Origin: a virus
DNA length: 27,493 nt
Reading direction: 5' to 3' (one strand)
IMG/VR virus record: IMGVR_UViG_3300037247_000962
Span: 1 to 27,493 of that record
Part shown: positions 1 to 9,453 of the stretch, in pieces
Numbering within the stretch: position 1 is the first letter of the stretch
How the letters are laid out: every line of letters starts with the position of its first letter
Translations under genes and position numbers: made by a program
The notes under the pieces: generated by a model
What the model was told of the DNA's origin: nothing
What the model saw: only the letters and a program-made list of their open reading frames with translations
Database searches by the model: none

Positions 1-1
1 C

Positions 2-1040
2 TGCGGGGTCGCCCGCACCTGTCGCCGTCTTTCCGATTACCGAGAAACCAGCGGAGTTCCGCAACTTGATGTTGCTGATGGCGTCGTTCGCAATCTGGCC
101 TGTAGCAAGCGCGGCAAAAACTAGGTTTCCGGCGGCAGTTCGACCAAGCACTGTTTCATCGCCTGCCACAATGTCAGCAGGGTCGCCGCTGCCGGTGGTG
201 GACTTTCCGATTACGGAGAAGCCCGCAGAGTCTCGGATGATAGTGTTGTCTGCTGCACCTGCCACGAGGTCGGATGTTCCAACCGCATTGCAGGTCGGCG
301 TATCCAAGATGGCACGCACAAATGTATTGACGCAGGCGGACGGGTAGTTAAGCAGCGCGGCGAAATCCACTCCGCCTGTCCCGATGGCGCCCAACACACC
401 ATCGGTAGCCCCGACGCGAATACCGTTGCCTGTCCCGCGTGCAGTAACTTGCAGCGGGTTGGCAGTCGAAGCCGCGAGAGTCTGAATGTTGAGAAGAATC
501 GGCGTGCCAGTCGCGGTCGAGGCAGTAGTCTCTCCGAAGGTGAAGGCGCTCCTGCCGGCAGTTGCCAGGAACCAATTCCACACGATGGCGTTGTCGCCGT
601 TGGCGATAGTGGCCCCACCAGCCGCCGCTCCAATGGTGTCGAGTGTAACCGTCCCGCATGACCCCCACAGAATCGTCGTGGTGCTTGAGGTCAGACATTC
701 TCCGTTCGCTCCTCGGGCCAGCCTCGCGTTCACCGTAGCATTCCTGTAAATCAGGTCGCCCTCGGTGGTAACGGGAGACAGTGCATTGAAGGCTGGGTTC
801 GCTGTGGTCTGTCCGGTGCCCCCCTGAGCTATCGTGACCGCAGCATTAGTGGTGAGGATGGTTGTGGTCGCGTTCGGTAGCGTGTAGGTCTTGAGCGAGG
901 TCGCTGGGCCAGTGAAATCCATGAAGGCATTGTTTGTACCGCCGCTCCCCCCAGGCAGGAGACCACTTACGTCTGCGGTCAGACTCACTGCCTCGCAGGT
1001 AGGAGAGTCCAAAATGGCGCGCCGTGGGGTAGTTGAGCAA
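2..1040 (-). pseudogene. Continuation of the tail fibre in a shifted frame, running off the left edge
   Basis: From about 1018 leftwards a different minus-strand frame is open to the window edge and has the composition and repeats of the tail fibre: RAILDSPTCEAVSLTADVSG, then a GGTNNAFMDFTGPATSLKTY stretch and an AQGGTGQTT segment. Then comes a second NGDNAIVWNW/GIRVGATDG module, and near the edge two SAGFSVIGK segments. There is no start codon or ribosome binding site for it. It is the 3' part of the same gene after a frameshift. The cause may be a real mutation, programmed or phase-variable switching, or an assembly error in repetitive sequence. Confidence 0.8.
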
Positions 1041-1315
1041 CGCCCCAAAATCCACTCCCCCAGTCCCGAGTTCAACCAAGATGCCATCGGTCGCTCCCAC
1101 TCGGATGCCGTTCGCTGTGCCGCGTGAAGTGACCTGGAAAGGATGCGCGGTCGAAGCAGCCAGGGTTGCGATGTTGAAAAGAATCGGGTCGGTAGTGGCG
1201 GTACTGGCGATGTTCTCGCCAATTTTGAATCCGATCTTGCTGGCTGTAGTGAGGCTCCAGTTCCAGACAATCGCGTTGTCGCCGCTGTTGATGGTAGCCG
1301 CCCCAACAGCCGCCG
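330..1315 (-). repeat. Two tandem homologous tail-fibre modules
   Basis: Sequence at about 1018-1315 and at about 330-625 encodes the same module, from NAIVWNW through GTxNGIRVGATDG to GTGGVDFxALLNYP, about 690 bases apart. The copies differ at many positions, so the duplication is not recent. The end of the right-hand copy lacks 20 bases relative to the left-hand copy. Confidence 0.8.
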
Positions 1316-4300
1316 TGATGGTATTAAGCGACGGCGAACCTCCGCTTACATCAGCGGCGCAACTCCAGAGGCTTGTTGATTCCGTCCATTTGGGAATATC
1401 GTTGTCAATGCAGCCCTGCAAAAGAGCGAGTTCGCCGGTTGCAGTAAATTCCATCCCTGAGAGACTGCTGGAAAGACCCACACCGTCTGCTGTGGCGTTC
1501 AGGTCAACCGCAATCGAATTTCCTGAGACGGCAACGCCATCACCGCCAGTCGGCCTAGGAGCGACGACGTTGACGAATACTTTCCCTGCTGCGCCGGTTT
1601 CGATCACGATGCCAAGCGGAACAACAAAATTCGGGTCGCTCGGCGGGCTGTCCACCATCGCCCCCGCCGTGCTGCTTGACAGGTAGATGTCATCCGTCAA
1701 GCCGGTCGTGGCGATGTCTCGCACTACGCCATAAAGAGTCACAAAACCATTGCTCAAATCTTCGATGTTGTGCGTGGCGAAACCAACCGCCTGAGCGGTG
1801 CTCATTGCGTCGGCCTTCGCCAAGGCGATGCTAGGCAAGCCGCTGACAATCCCATCTATGTAGACGACTTGCCCATCGGTGATCGTGACTCCCGTCTCAT
1901 TCCGAACCCGAATCCAACCTTCCTGACCAATCTGCAAGGTGATGTCAGCTTCGTCGTTGTGGAAAGACATTGCCTGTTCGGTTGAGTCATAGAACAGGTT
2001 TCCGGCAGCGTAGCTTGGAGCAGACATGGCTGTGAAGCGCACTTGAACAGGGAAAAGCGGATTGTTCGCCCGAACCGGGCTGCTCGTGCCGGTCGCGGCT
2101 TCCCAGGTGGCGTCCGTGCCGTCGCTGCTAAAGATGCTGTTGGCTCCCCCAATCGTCAGTAGTTGCCATTTGGGAGTGGCGAGTTGGCCTACCATAAGAC
2201 CACCGCGAAGTACCGTGGCCGCAGTCGTGTCGGTGTGAGTTGCAGAGAGAATCTCGTGGCTGCTTCCGCCAGTGTTGCAATCTGCCGCCGCAGCTTCTAG
2301 GGCCGTACCACCAGCGTTGATTCGGACACACCGTGCGGCGGTTAGGGCGGTCTGTAAGTCCTCTACGTCAAGAACCCCTTCGGCGCTTGTCTCTGATCCA
2401 GGCGTGAAGTTCTCATCGCTTAGGAGAGTTGCCAGTTGAGCAATCGTGGTCGGAGAGAACAAGCTGAGGTCGTCCGACGCCAGTGCAATATCGCTAAAAG
2501 CCGCAGTATTCAAGGAAGCACGAAGCCGCTGAGTGGCACTCTCATAAACGACGCGTCCCGTGCTGGCATCGCTTACAGTTGGAGAAGTCCAGTTCGGCCA
2601 CTGGATGTAGGGAGTTGAACCCGTACCAGTAAAGCTGGGCGCTTTTATCGTGTGACTAAACTCCCACTCTTCACTGGTATTGAACTTCATGGTGCCATCT
2701 GTACCCGCAGGATCGGCTTCGGCGGCGACACAGACTTCGTTATTCTGGCAGCGAATGAATCCCGCGTCGGCTACGTCATTCCCAAATCCAGAGGTCACAC
2801 TGGCTATGTTGAGAGCCCCCGAAGAATCCCATTTATACTCGACGTTGGTTGCAACCTGGACTAAATCCTCAACAGGGGGAGTGGCAAGAGAAACTTGTGT
2901 TCTGGTTATCCTAATCCAATACTTGCCGCTGACAGCATTTACTGTGTCCTGTGCCCATCCAGATAGGTCGGACGCAATCCACACCAAGTCGCCGTCTTGA
3001 CGAAATCCGTTGGTATTGTCTGAGGGTGAAAAAGCCGTCCAGCCTGAAGCACCATCGGAGAAGGCGAAAGTAGGTTTAACCCCTGCACCTGAGGCCACCG
3101 TGTCCAAGATGAACTCTACTTCATCAAACTGGGCCGCCATACCAATATAGACAAGATCGCCATTGCTGACGAACAGGGTAGAGTCAGTGGCAGTTGAATT
3201 AAAATTGGCAGTAACATCCGTGAACCCCCCATTGAAGGTAAAAGCTATTTCAACGTTCCCGAAACTTCCTGCCTCATTGAGAATGGGATTGATGCCAATG
3301 CCGGACAGTAGGCTATAAGTCGTAGCCGTCCCTGCGCCCACCTTTGATACCTCTAAGGCAAAGACATTCCCACCCGTGCTGTTGGCGGTATCCAAGGTAA
3401 TACCCAGTGCTGCATCAATATCGCCCGCCGCGACTCCCGTCCCGATCCATTCAATTTCTATTGACTTGGTGTCACCAAAACCGGCTGCGTTCGTGATTAT
3501 CCTAATCGCATGAGTGCCGGGAACTCCGGCTGTCTGCTCGATGCGGAGGATTCCCAGAGTGACTGCGCGTGGATTCGTAGAGCCATCTATTGTGACGTTC
3601 TCAGTTGCGCCGAACACGTTGTCGTCACCCGCATAAAGCAACGTCGTGCCGCTGTCGTCAGGGATGGTTAGGGTGTTGGCGGAAGTGGGGTCGGTGAAGG
3701 CAAGCGTGGTGTAGGTGCCATCGTCGGTTGCTCCCTCAAAGCGGAAGGGGGAAGCGCCTAAAATTTCCGCTCCCGTGTAGTCGTGCTGGCCGGTCCAAGT
3801 GTAGTTTGCCGTGAGGTCCATATCGGCGGGCACAACTGAACCCCAGGACGGATTCCCTGCTGGATTCCCGTGCGCGAGCGTGGTGGTGGTGCCTTGATTG
3901 GCGAACTGTGGACCTGCCAAGAGTAGAGCAGTGTTCACCCAATTGCTTCCGCTCCACCGTAGGAAATCTTCTGCCGTCAGGCTGGTGAAAGTCGCAAGGG
4001 GGGAAGTGGACCCACTCCCACTGGTTCCGGTCACGTCCGAGAGTAGGGTTAAGCTGTAGTCGCCCTCGGCTGCGACCACCGCCCCGGTGCGGGTGAACAC
4101 GCTGTCTACCGGCCAGCCGGAATCAGCGACAATGGTTGCTGAGCCTACGGCCTGAAAAGTGGTCGTGTCGAGTGTGATGCAGTCGGTCGTGCCCCGGTAG
4201 CAGATGCGGAACGGTTTCAACGCTGATCCGGTAGCCGTAATCCAGTTGAACAGGTATCCGGTTCCGGTATTGCTCGCGGTGTCCGTTCCCGTGAAGAGAT

Positions 4301-5099
4301 CGTTTGCTCCAGTGGTCGCGTTCCAGGTCCAGGTGCTCGTCCACGCCGCCATTGCCAGGGCTTGGTTTCCGCCCGGTGCGGTTATTCCGTCCCACGCTAC
4401 AGAGCCTCCGACGCCGGCGTCCATCGTGAAACGGTTGTTGGCGGTGTCCCAAACACAAGTGAGGTTGGCCCCGCAATTCAGTCGAATGAGACCGCCCGCA
4501 CGAATGGCCTGTGAAACGGTTGCATCTTCCAGGTCAATCACGAGCGGAGAGTGGGGAACACCTTGCGAGTGAGCTTGCCCGAAGAGAAGGAACAGAAGAG
4601 CAGCCAGGAGTAGCGCCCGCCATCCCCAGAGCGCAATCCGTTCCTTAATCCCCATCTTTGTCACCTGCTGCACTACCTGAACTGGAGTTCCTTCTGGCGG
4701 CGGCTGCAACCAGTCTTTCTTTTCTGGCAGCCGGTTCAGGATTGACTCCAAGCTCCGGTTGATTGGCCTCAACAGGTCCAGCACATCTTTCTGTGCTCCT
4801 TCGACCATCTCTCTCAGGAGTTTGAATTGGTGGACCACTGGAAGTTGTTCGGCGCTCGGCTTGAACTCGGCGCGGGCTTCCGGCTTCGGCGGCTTTCCGA
4901 GGGTGTAACAAGTGTAGGCAGCCCAGGCATCGTGCTTCTCTTGGCTGTACTTGGAATGCAGTTTGTAGGATTGCTCTACGAAACCTTTGAACTGCTCGCC
5001 GTCTACCTCGAAGCCCTTCCGGGCTTCGTCGTGACCACGCTCCTTGAGCCAGCCGTCGAGTGTTGGATAGTACGATGGGTTAATCCACATCTTCGCCAT
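846..5099 (-). CDS. Giant tail-fibre-like protein, N-terminal 1417 codons (frame breaks near 1020)
   Basis: The ATG at 5099 follows GAGGGAGCAAG. Residues 1-148 are soluble and helical. Residues 158-173 are a hydrophobic segment followed by a signal-peptidase-like GQAHS. From about residue 180 to the end the sequence is Thr/Ser/Gly/Asn rich, with many repeated beta modules (for example NGDNAIVWNW-like and GTANGIRVGATDG segments) typical of trimeric tail fibres or adhesins that bind the host surface. After the ALLNYP segment near position 1030 the frame turns into atypical Arg/His-rich sequence (from about GLSYLRGSES) and stops at 846. The true protein-like sequence continues in another frame. 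The last roughly 57 codons here are therefore probably not native. Confidence 0.82.
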   Translation of the reverse strand: MAKMWINPSYYPTLDGWLKERGHDEARKGFEVDGEQFKGFVEQSYKLHSKYSQEKHDAWAAYTCYTLGKPPKPEARAEFKPSAEQLPVVHQFKLLREMVEGAQKDVLDLLRPINRSLESILNRLPEKKDWLQPPPEGTPVQVVQQVTKMGIKERIALWGWRALLLAALLFLLFGQAHSQGVPHSPLVIDLEDATVSQAIRAGGLIRLNCGANLTCVWDTANNRFTMDAGVGGSVAWDGITAPGGNQALAMAAWTSTWTWNATTGANDLFTGTDTASNTGTGYLFNWITATGSALKPFRICYRGTTDCITLDTTTFQAVGSATIVADSGWPVDSVFTRTGAVVAAEGDYSLTLLSDVTGTSGSGSTSPLATFTSLTAEDFLRWSGSNWVNTALLLAGPQFANQGTTTTLAHGNPAGNPSWGSVVPADMDLTANYTWTGQHDYTGAEILGASPFRFEGATDDGTYTTLAFTDPTSANTLTIPDDSGTTLLYAGDDNVFGATENVTIDGSTNPRAVTLGILRIEQTAGVPGTHAIRIITNAAGFGDTKSIEIEWIGTGVAAGDIDAALGITLDTANSTGGNVFALEVSKVGAGTATTYSLLSGIGINPILNEAGSFGNVEIAFTFNGGFTDVTANFNSTATDSTLFVSNGDLVYIGMAAQFDEVEFILDTVASGAGVKPTFAFSDGASGWTAFSPSDNTNGFRQDGDLVWIASDLSGWAQDTVNAVSGKYWIRITRTQVSLATPPVEDLVQVATNVEYKWDSSGALNIASVTSGFGNDVADAGFIRCQNNEVCVAAEADPAGTDGTMKFNTSEEWEFSHTIKAPSFTGTGSTPYIQWPNWTSPTVSDASTGRVVYESATQRLRASLNTAAFSDIALASDDLSLFSPTTIAQLATLLSDENFTPGSETSAEGVLDVEDLQTALTAARCVRINAGGTALEAAAADCNTGGSSHEILSATHTDTTAATVLRGGLMVGQLATPKWQLLTIGGANSIFSSDGTDATWEAATGTSSPVRANNPLFPVQVRFTAMSAPSYAAGNLFYDSTEQAMSFHNDEADITLQIGQEGWIRVRNETGVTITDGQVVYIDGIVSGLPSIALAKADAMSTAQAVGFATHNIEDLSNGFVTLYGVVRDIATTGLTDDIYLSSSTAGAMVDSPPSDPNFVVPLGIVIETGAAGKVFVNVVAPRPTGGDGVAVSGNSIAVDLNATADGVGLSSSLSGMEFTATGELALLQGCIDNDIPKWTESTSLWSCAADVSGGSPSLNTITAAVGAATINSGDNAIVWNWSLTTASKIGFKIGENIASTATTDPILFNIATLAASTAHPFQVTSRGTANGIRVGATDGILVELGTGGVDFGALLNYPTARHFGLSYLRGSESDRRRKWSPAWGERRYKQCLHGFHWPSDLAQDLHATERDHNHPHH

Positions 5100-5101
5100 G
5101 A

Positions 5102-5401
5102 CTACTTGCTCCCTCGGTTGTAGAACTCTCGCACCATGAAGGTACTGCTTCCACCGCCAGCGACCAGTTGCAACCACCCTGCGGTCTGATTCTTGTCGAA
5201 CCCGCCCGCGCGCTGGAACCGATGCAAGCCAGCCTCGCCATACTGGACCGGGGTATCAGTCATCAGCCCTTCGATGGCCTCGAACTTCCGCGGCCAGCCA
5301 GTCGCTAGGGGCTTCTCCCAAACGTCAATGGTGTCGCCCCCGCCCTGAGAAACTATGGCTTCGGGGTCGCCCGCGTCGTTGACTGTGATTTCAGTGGTCA
5401 T
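5102..5401 (-). CDS. Hypothetical protein, probably virion-associated, 99 aa
   Basis: A small protein with Gly-rich turns (VSQGGGDTID and VAGGGSSTFM) and aromatic residues, probably beta-rich. It lies just before the tail-fibre gene, which starts two bases after its stop, so a fibre-associated role is reasonable. No family is recognised. Confidence 0.65.
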   Translation of the reverse strand: MTTEITVNDAGDPEAIVSQGGGDTIDVWEKPLATGWPRKFEAIEGLMTDTPVQYGEAGLHRFQRAGGFDKNQTAGWLQLVAGGGSSTFMVREFYNRGSK

Positions 5402-5410
5402 TGTCCTACC

Positions 5411-6085
5411 TCATGGAATGACGAGAATTTTTGCTATGCACCAAGCATCCTCCGCGCTCAAGTTCTCCGTGTTGATGACGCGCAGGGCGAATGTGGCCGC
5501 AGCCGCTATATCTGTGGTGGTCACAACAGCCGAGACGCCCGTGGTGTCCGTGGTCGCAATCGTGATCGTCACATCAGGCGTGAGGTTGGCCGTGGCGCTG
5601 CGAAGATTGAGTAGAACGCCGTTGCTGCCCGAACTGGACACCGAACAGGACATGCCCAGGACCTTGAAGGCATTGTTGGCGAACATAGGCTCATCGGCAT
5701 CAGCTTCGGCGGCTGCGTCCTGTGCATTACAGCCCGTACCTCCCTGGTTGTAGAGAAGAGTGGCAGCGTCAACGTAGAACTGGCCCGAGGCATACCCCGT
5801 AACCGGGCTCATGTAGATAGTTCCATCGTTGGCCTGTTCTCCGCACAGAAGTACGTCCGTCACGAAGCCAGCGTAGACGGCGCCAGATGGCGTCAGCAGA
5901 TCCGCACCAATTACTGACAACTCGCTGTCTCCCGTCCGTTTGAGTTCTGGGCTGTTGGGTTCACCTGGATTCCCGAACACGATTGAATAGGTGAACGGGA
6001 CGTAGATGTTCCCGGTTTGAGCACCGATAAAGAGTGCTCCAATCAGTAGTGAAACAAACAAAACTCCGATGCTTGCTTTCTTCAT
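5411..6085 (-). CDS. Secreted or virion surface protein with signal peptide, 224 aa
   Basis: The N-terminus is a strong Sec signal peptide (MKKASIGVLFVSLLIGALFI, likely cleavage after GA at residue 22). The mature part is Thr/Ser/Ala rich and beta-prone, with a VTITIATTDTTGVSAVVTTT stretch in its C-terminal third. This is similar in style to modules found in phage tail fibres and bacterial surface proteins. Cys residues at about 81, 119, 147 and 216 may form disulphides if exported. An exported protein between portal and fibre genes is unusual. It could decorate the envelope, or the hydrophobic head could serve another purpose in assembly. Confidence 0.75.
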   Translation of the reverse strand: MKKASIGVLFVSLLIGALFIGAQTGNIYVPFTYSIVFGNPGEPNSPELKRTGDSELSVIGADLLTPSGAVYAGFVTDVLLCGEQANDGTIYMSPVTGYASGQFYVDAATLLYNQGGTGCNAQDAAAEADADEPMFANNAFKVLGMSCSVSSSGSNGVLLNLRSATANLTPDVTITIATTDTTGVSAVVTTTDIAAAATFALRVINTENLSAEDAWCIAKILVIP

Positions 6086-6354
6086 GTCGTCTCCTCTGTT
6101 CCTGGTTCGACTCTTCTCTCAAGATGGGCGCGTAGCATTCGTACAAGTTCTCTCCAGACCCCTACCCTGCTGCCCAGACGAATCTGTTCAAAGACATTGG
6201 GTGTGCTGGCTACGCTGTTCACGTTGTCTACCATGCGGTCAAGATCCTGCGCTGCCTCAAGTTCGCACACCCTTTCCAGCGCCGCGACTATCCGCTCGTC
6301 TGCGAAGATTTGCTCAAGCATCTCCCTTTCTCCGCGACTGAGTGGTTCAGGCAT
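6082..6354 (-). CDS. Hypothetical helical protein after the portal, 90 aa
   Basis: An acidic helical protein (SRGEREMLEQIFADERIVAA and on) with a basic C-terminal third. It overlaps the portal end by 8 bases and the next start by 4 bases. Small helical proteins at this position are common in phages and may be assembly factors, but no family is recognised. Confidence 0.7.
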   Translation of the reverse strand: MPEPLSRGEREMLEQIFADERIVAALERVCELEAAQDLDRMVDNVNSVASTPNVFEQIRLGSRVGVWRELVRMLRAHLERRVEPGTEETT

Positions 6355-8455
6355 TGGGCGCTTCTTCTTCTGGCGGTTCCGCCGTCATCTCTTGCGCTGC
6401 TTTCGCGGCCTCGGCTGTTTTCTTGACCCCTTCCATAAACTCTCTGGTCTGTTGGCCTGCCGAAACATCAATTCCGACCTTCGCCAGCAGTTGAGTCTTG
6501 ACATTCTCTTCAAGTATTTCCCACTTAATGGGTATGCTGATGCTCATTCGAGCTTCCGGCAACTGCGGCTGCGGCTCCTCTTGGTTCAGCAACTCATTGG
6601 GGCTTTGACCAGGGAAGGTCTCGGCCACGATCTGAGCCGCTTTCTTCTTGTTCCAGGTCGCCGGGTCTGCGCTCGCCAAGGCGTAAATCTGTCGGGCGTC
6701 CTCCTTGCGAATCTCATCATCGAGCGCCAGGGTCGAACCTTGGACCGGGAACACTTCATAGTCCTGCTGAATGTCCAGTGGTCCGAGGTCGCGCTTAATC
6801 GTTTTCCCTTCTCCTACAGTAAGCACTCTCTCGAAGAAGCGTTCGGGAATCTCCAAGTTGTCCCGCATGGTCTGTTGCAGCATGGAAATCTTGATGTCGC
6901 TCTCTTCTTTCAGCGAGAGGTTCAAAGACTCGATGGTGTCCGCTGTGAGACCCTGGCGCGCGCGCTCCTGAATCAATCCCAGTGTCGCCCGGCGCTCGCT
7001 CTGGGGGATGGCCGGGTTGTCCCCGCCGCCGCTCATCAGGTCAGGCTCGGCCATGTTTATCAGAGAGAGCAGGGCTTGTTCGCTGGTGAACGCTTCCGGT
7101 GGGATCCCGGGCCGGCGCTCTTCACCCACCCAGTCATTGGGATTGTCCACGAAGGCAACCCGATACAAACCACGGTCTATAATCTCACTTGGCACGTTGG
7201 CTGTTTTCTTGACGAAGTAGAGCGGCTTCAAGTGGTTCGTCATCAAGTCGGTGCGCTGTCCCCAGAATACGTTGTGCAGGCGGAACAGGAACCGCAGAAC
7301 ACGCGGAGAGGTATCGCCAATCGCCCACAACAAATCCTGAATGGGAGCGAACCCGGACAGAGCGAATTTCCCTTGCAGGTCCCACGGGTACGGCATTTCT
7401 CCGAGGAACACTTTGTCATTTCCGTAGAAGGCAATCCACGGCCAACCCTCTCTGAACGTGTGCTCTTTGGTGATCTTGTAGCGAACCCCAGGAAGCAGCC
7501 GGGTTTCGAAATCGGGCCGCGTCTTGTAGATGGCGTCCCGAAGTTCCTGTACCAAACTGTCGTCGGCCTCGCTCCCGGTCCTCTCTTTTTTGAAGGAGCC
7601 CAGGTCTATCAGTTCCTCTACCTGCTTCTTAATGAGTACAGGCTTCTCTTTTCCGTCCCGCGGGTCGAGGAACTTCCGCTTACCGAAATACTGGAGCCAG
7701 ATGTCGTCCTCGAAGCTGTCAAGCAGGTGCCACGCTGACTTGTGGATGGTTTCCAACTCGGGCTCTGGATACCAGTCGCCCAGGAAAACGAAGGATGACA
7801 CCGGGCCTTCGAAGCGTGTCTTTTTCTCTCTGACCTCTACTTCCGGGCCGAGCCGAGCCAGAGCGCCTGCTCTGTCGTCCTCGTTCAGCGCGTTGAAGCG
7901 GGTAGTCTTGCCGCCATCAAACTCTTCCTGGTTGGCAAGCCGGAATCCTCCTCCACCCTCCTCACCGTTTTCCATCACGCCAAACTTGTCCAACATGGCC
8001 TGCGGCCTGCGGCGGAAGGGGCGTTCAACTTGGATGGTGTCCCAGAAGTGTGCCTTGAGCCCCAAACCGAAGATGTTGCCTTGTAGGACGTGCCGGCGCT
8101 GGAGTTGCTGTTCACCCGCGCGGTCCCACTGGAACATCAGGTAGCCTGAGAGCCAGTCGGAAACCTCATCATCTTCGGCTCGCACTCGAAGCAGTGGGGC
8201 TTGCGATGACAGACGAGCCGACTTGCGCCGCGTGATAATCCAAGCGTCAGGAAGGCAGATGTTGGTTCGAGTCTTATCTTCCTTGCCGGTCCTTTTGTCA
8301 ATGATGGGTTCGACCCGGCACTTGTACTGCTGGTAGGCTTCGCGGAACTCCCCCCAGAAGTTGTCCTCCAGCCATTGCTTGGACGCCTTGCGGCGGTCAA
8401 TCATGTCGTCCAGGCGCTTCTTGGCTTTCTCGTCCGGTGTTTGTTCTTTTGCCAT
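6347..8455 (-). CDS. Portal protein, 702 aa
   Basis: Length, position just after the terminase nuclease and sequence style indicate a P22-type large portal. Early segments include WLEDNFWGEFREAYQQYKCR (28-47), then RTNICLPDAWIITRRKSARL and HVLQGNIFGLGLKAHFWDT, typical of the clip and stem-flanking regions of such portals. The portal forms the dodecameric ring through which DNA enters the capsid and to which terminase and tail attach. The ATG at 8455 lies two bases after the terminase stop. The C-terminus is charged with a Glu/Pro tail and overlaps the following small gene by 8 bases. A plus-strand open frame of 513 codons over it is only its antisense shadow. Confidence 0.88.
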   Translation of the reverse strand: MAKEQTPDEKAKKRLDDMIDRRKASKQWLEDNFWGEFREAYQQYKCRVEPIIDKRTGKEDKTRTNICLPDAWIITRRKSARLSSQAPLLRVRAEDDEVSDWLSGYLMFQWDRAGEQQLQRRHVLQGNIFGLGLKAHFWDTIQVERPFRRRPQAMLDKFGVMENGEEGGGGFRLANQEEFDGGKTTRFNALNEDDRAGALARLGPEVEVREKKTRFEGPVSSFVFLGDWYPEPELETIHKSAWHLLDSFEDDIWLQYFGKRKFLDPRDGKEKPVLIKKQVEELIDLGSFKKERTGSEADDSLVQELRDAIYKTRPDFETRLLPGVRYKITKEHTFREGWPWIAFYGNDKVFLGEMPYPWDLQGKFALSGFAPIQDLLWAIGDTSPRVLRFLFRLHNVFWGQRTDLMTNHLKPLYFVKKTANVPSEIIDRGLYRVAFVDNPNDWVGEERRPGIPPEAFTSEQALLSLINMAEPDLMSGGGDNPAIPQSERRATLGLIQERARQGLTADTIESLNLSLKEESDIKISMLQQTMRDNLEIPERFFERVLTVGEGKTIKRDLGPLDIQQDYEVFPVQGSTLALDDEIRKEDARQIYALASADPATWNKKKAAQIVAETFPGQSPNELLNQEEPQPQLPEARMSISIPIKWEILEENVKTQLLAKVGIDVSAGQQTREFMEGVKKTAEAAKAAQEMTAEPPEEEAPNA

Positions 8456-8457
8456 TG

Positions 8458-9444
8458 TCAGTAGCTTATCCCCGGCGCCAGCGGCGGCAGGCTTTCAACC
8501 ACGCGGTCGCGTGGAATGTACTGCGGGTTCTCGATCTCCAGATAGCGCATGAGGTCGGTCATGTGTTTGCGCTTCTCCATTGGGTCAGCGTGTGGGTCGC
8601 GCTTCTCGGCCTGGGTGGGCGTGAGCCGCGCATAGCGGTTCTCGCGCAGTTCCAGTCTCAGTTCGATCAGGGTGTTGAACACATGGATGACCGGCCGGTA
8701 GCTGACGGTCCCATCCCCGTTGTCGTACTTCTTGGGCAGCAGCCGGTCGTTGACTTTATCCCGGCCAGCCTTGAAGTCTCGCTTGGCTTCCTTGCAGTGA
8801 ATCCCCAAATCCTCGTAGCGGTGCCAGAAGGTCTCGGGTTCGTCGCGCCCTTTCCGGCGCTCGGTAAAAATACCCTTGGCGTGCGGGTCCATGATGCGCT
8901 GGTAAATCTCTTCCTTCTTGCCCTGGTTGTCGGCGTAGCCGCCCGCCGAGAATACGTTGGGTTCCGGGCCTTCCAAAAAGTCCAAAATTTGGACATAGGA
9001 ATCAATCGTGTAAATGTCGTCGTCCTCGGGTAGCCGGCCTTTGGTGCCGTAGACGTTGGAAGGCCAATACTCGCGGTAGTACCAGTGGTCGTCGTCCGGA
9101 CTCACGGCCATCCAGAGGAAAGCGTGCGGCCGGCGCCCGTGCGGGTCAATCCCCATGTAGCGCGTCCAGTCGTAGGGAATGGGGAAAGGGTCGCACCAGT
9201 TGATGTCCACGTCAAAGTTGGGGAACACCCGCGCCCCGGAGTAGGCTTGGTTGTCAATCTCCTGCTCCTGCGCCCAGGCTTCCTTGGTGCTGTACTTCGG
9301 GCGCTCTTCCTCCTCCCAGGCTTTGTTCTTCATGGGGTCGGCGGTGTAGTGGATGCGCAGGACGCGCCCGCCAATGTCGTTCCGATAGTCTACGCAACCC
9401 GGAGGCAGCGTTGGTTTTGGCGTGACCTTCTCAAGTCCGAACAC
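8458..9444 (-). CDS. terL: Terminase large subunit, C-terminal nuclease half
   Basis: The 328-residue product begins at the linker after the ATPase and contains the RNase H-like nuclease of large terminases. LRIHYTADP (29-37) and WAQEQEID (57-64) match the segment that normally follows the ATPase. The MGIDPHG segment (97-103) carries the first catalytic Asp, with a following strand (AFLWMAVSP) as expected. The nuclease cuts concatemeric DNA at the start and end of packaging. The start is taken as the GTG at 9444; no Shine-Dalgarno sequence is visible, so it may depend on translation of the upstream frame. The stop is followed within two bases by the portal start. Confidence 0.85.
   Translation of the reverse strand: MFGLEKVTPKPTLPPGCVDYRNDIGGRVLRIHYTADPMKNKAWEEEERPKYSTKEAWAQEQEIDNQAYSGARVFPNFDVDINWCDPFPIPYDWTRYMGIDPHGRRPHAFLWMAVSPDDDHWYYREYWPSNVYGTKGRLPEDDDIYTIDSYVQILDFLEGPEPNVFSAGGYADNQGKKEEIYQRIMDPHAKGIFTERRKGRDEPETFWHRYEDLGIHCKEAKRDFKAGRDKVNDRLLPKKYDNGDGTVSYRPVIHVFNTLIELRLELRENRYARLTPTQAEKRDPHADPMEKRKHMTDLMRYLEIENPQYIPRDRVVESLPPLAPGISY
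8980..8995. repeat. Perfect 16-bp palindrome inside the terminase nuclease gene
   Basis: GTCCAAAATTTTGGAC is a perfect palindrome in the coding sequence and is almost identical to the 15-bp palindrome at the lipoprotein start near 24.13 kb. It could be a second site for the same DNA-binding protein, or a chance sequence. The codons here read through it normally. Confidence 0.35.
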
Positions 9445-9453
9445 GCGCCATGT

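Noticed and set aside
1-5099. Diversity-generating retroelement acting on the tail-fibre repeats
   Set aside because: No reverse transcriptase gene is in the window, and the repeated modules differ at scattered positions rather than at adenines in one variable region.
6197-7738. A 513-codon plus-strand open frame opposite the portal gene
   Set aside because: It is antisense to an intact portal gene, has no family features and no ribosome binding site. The portal frame explains the sequence.
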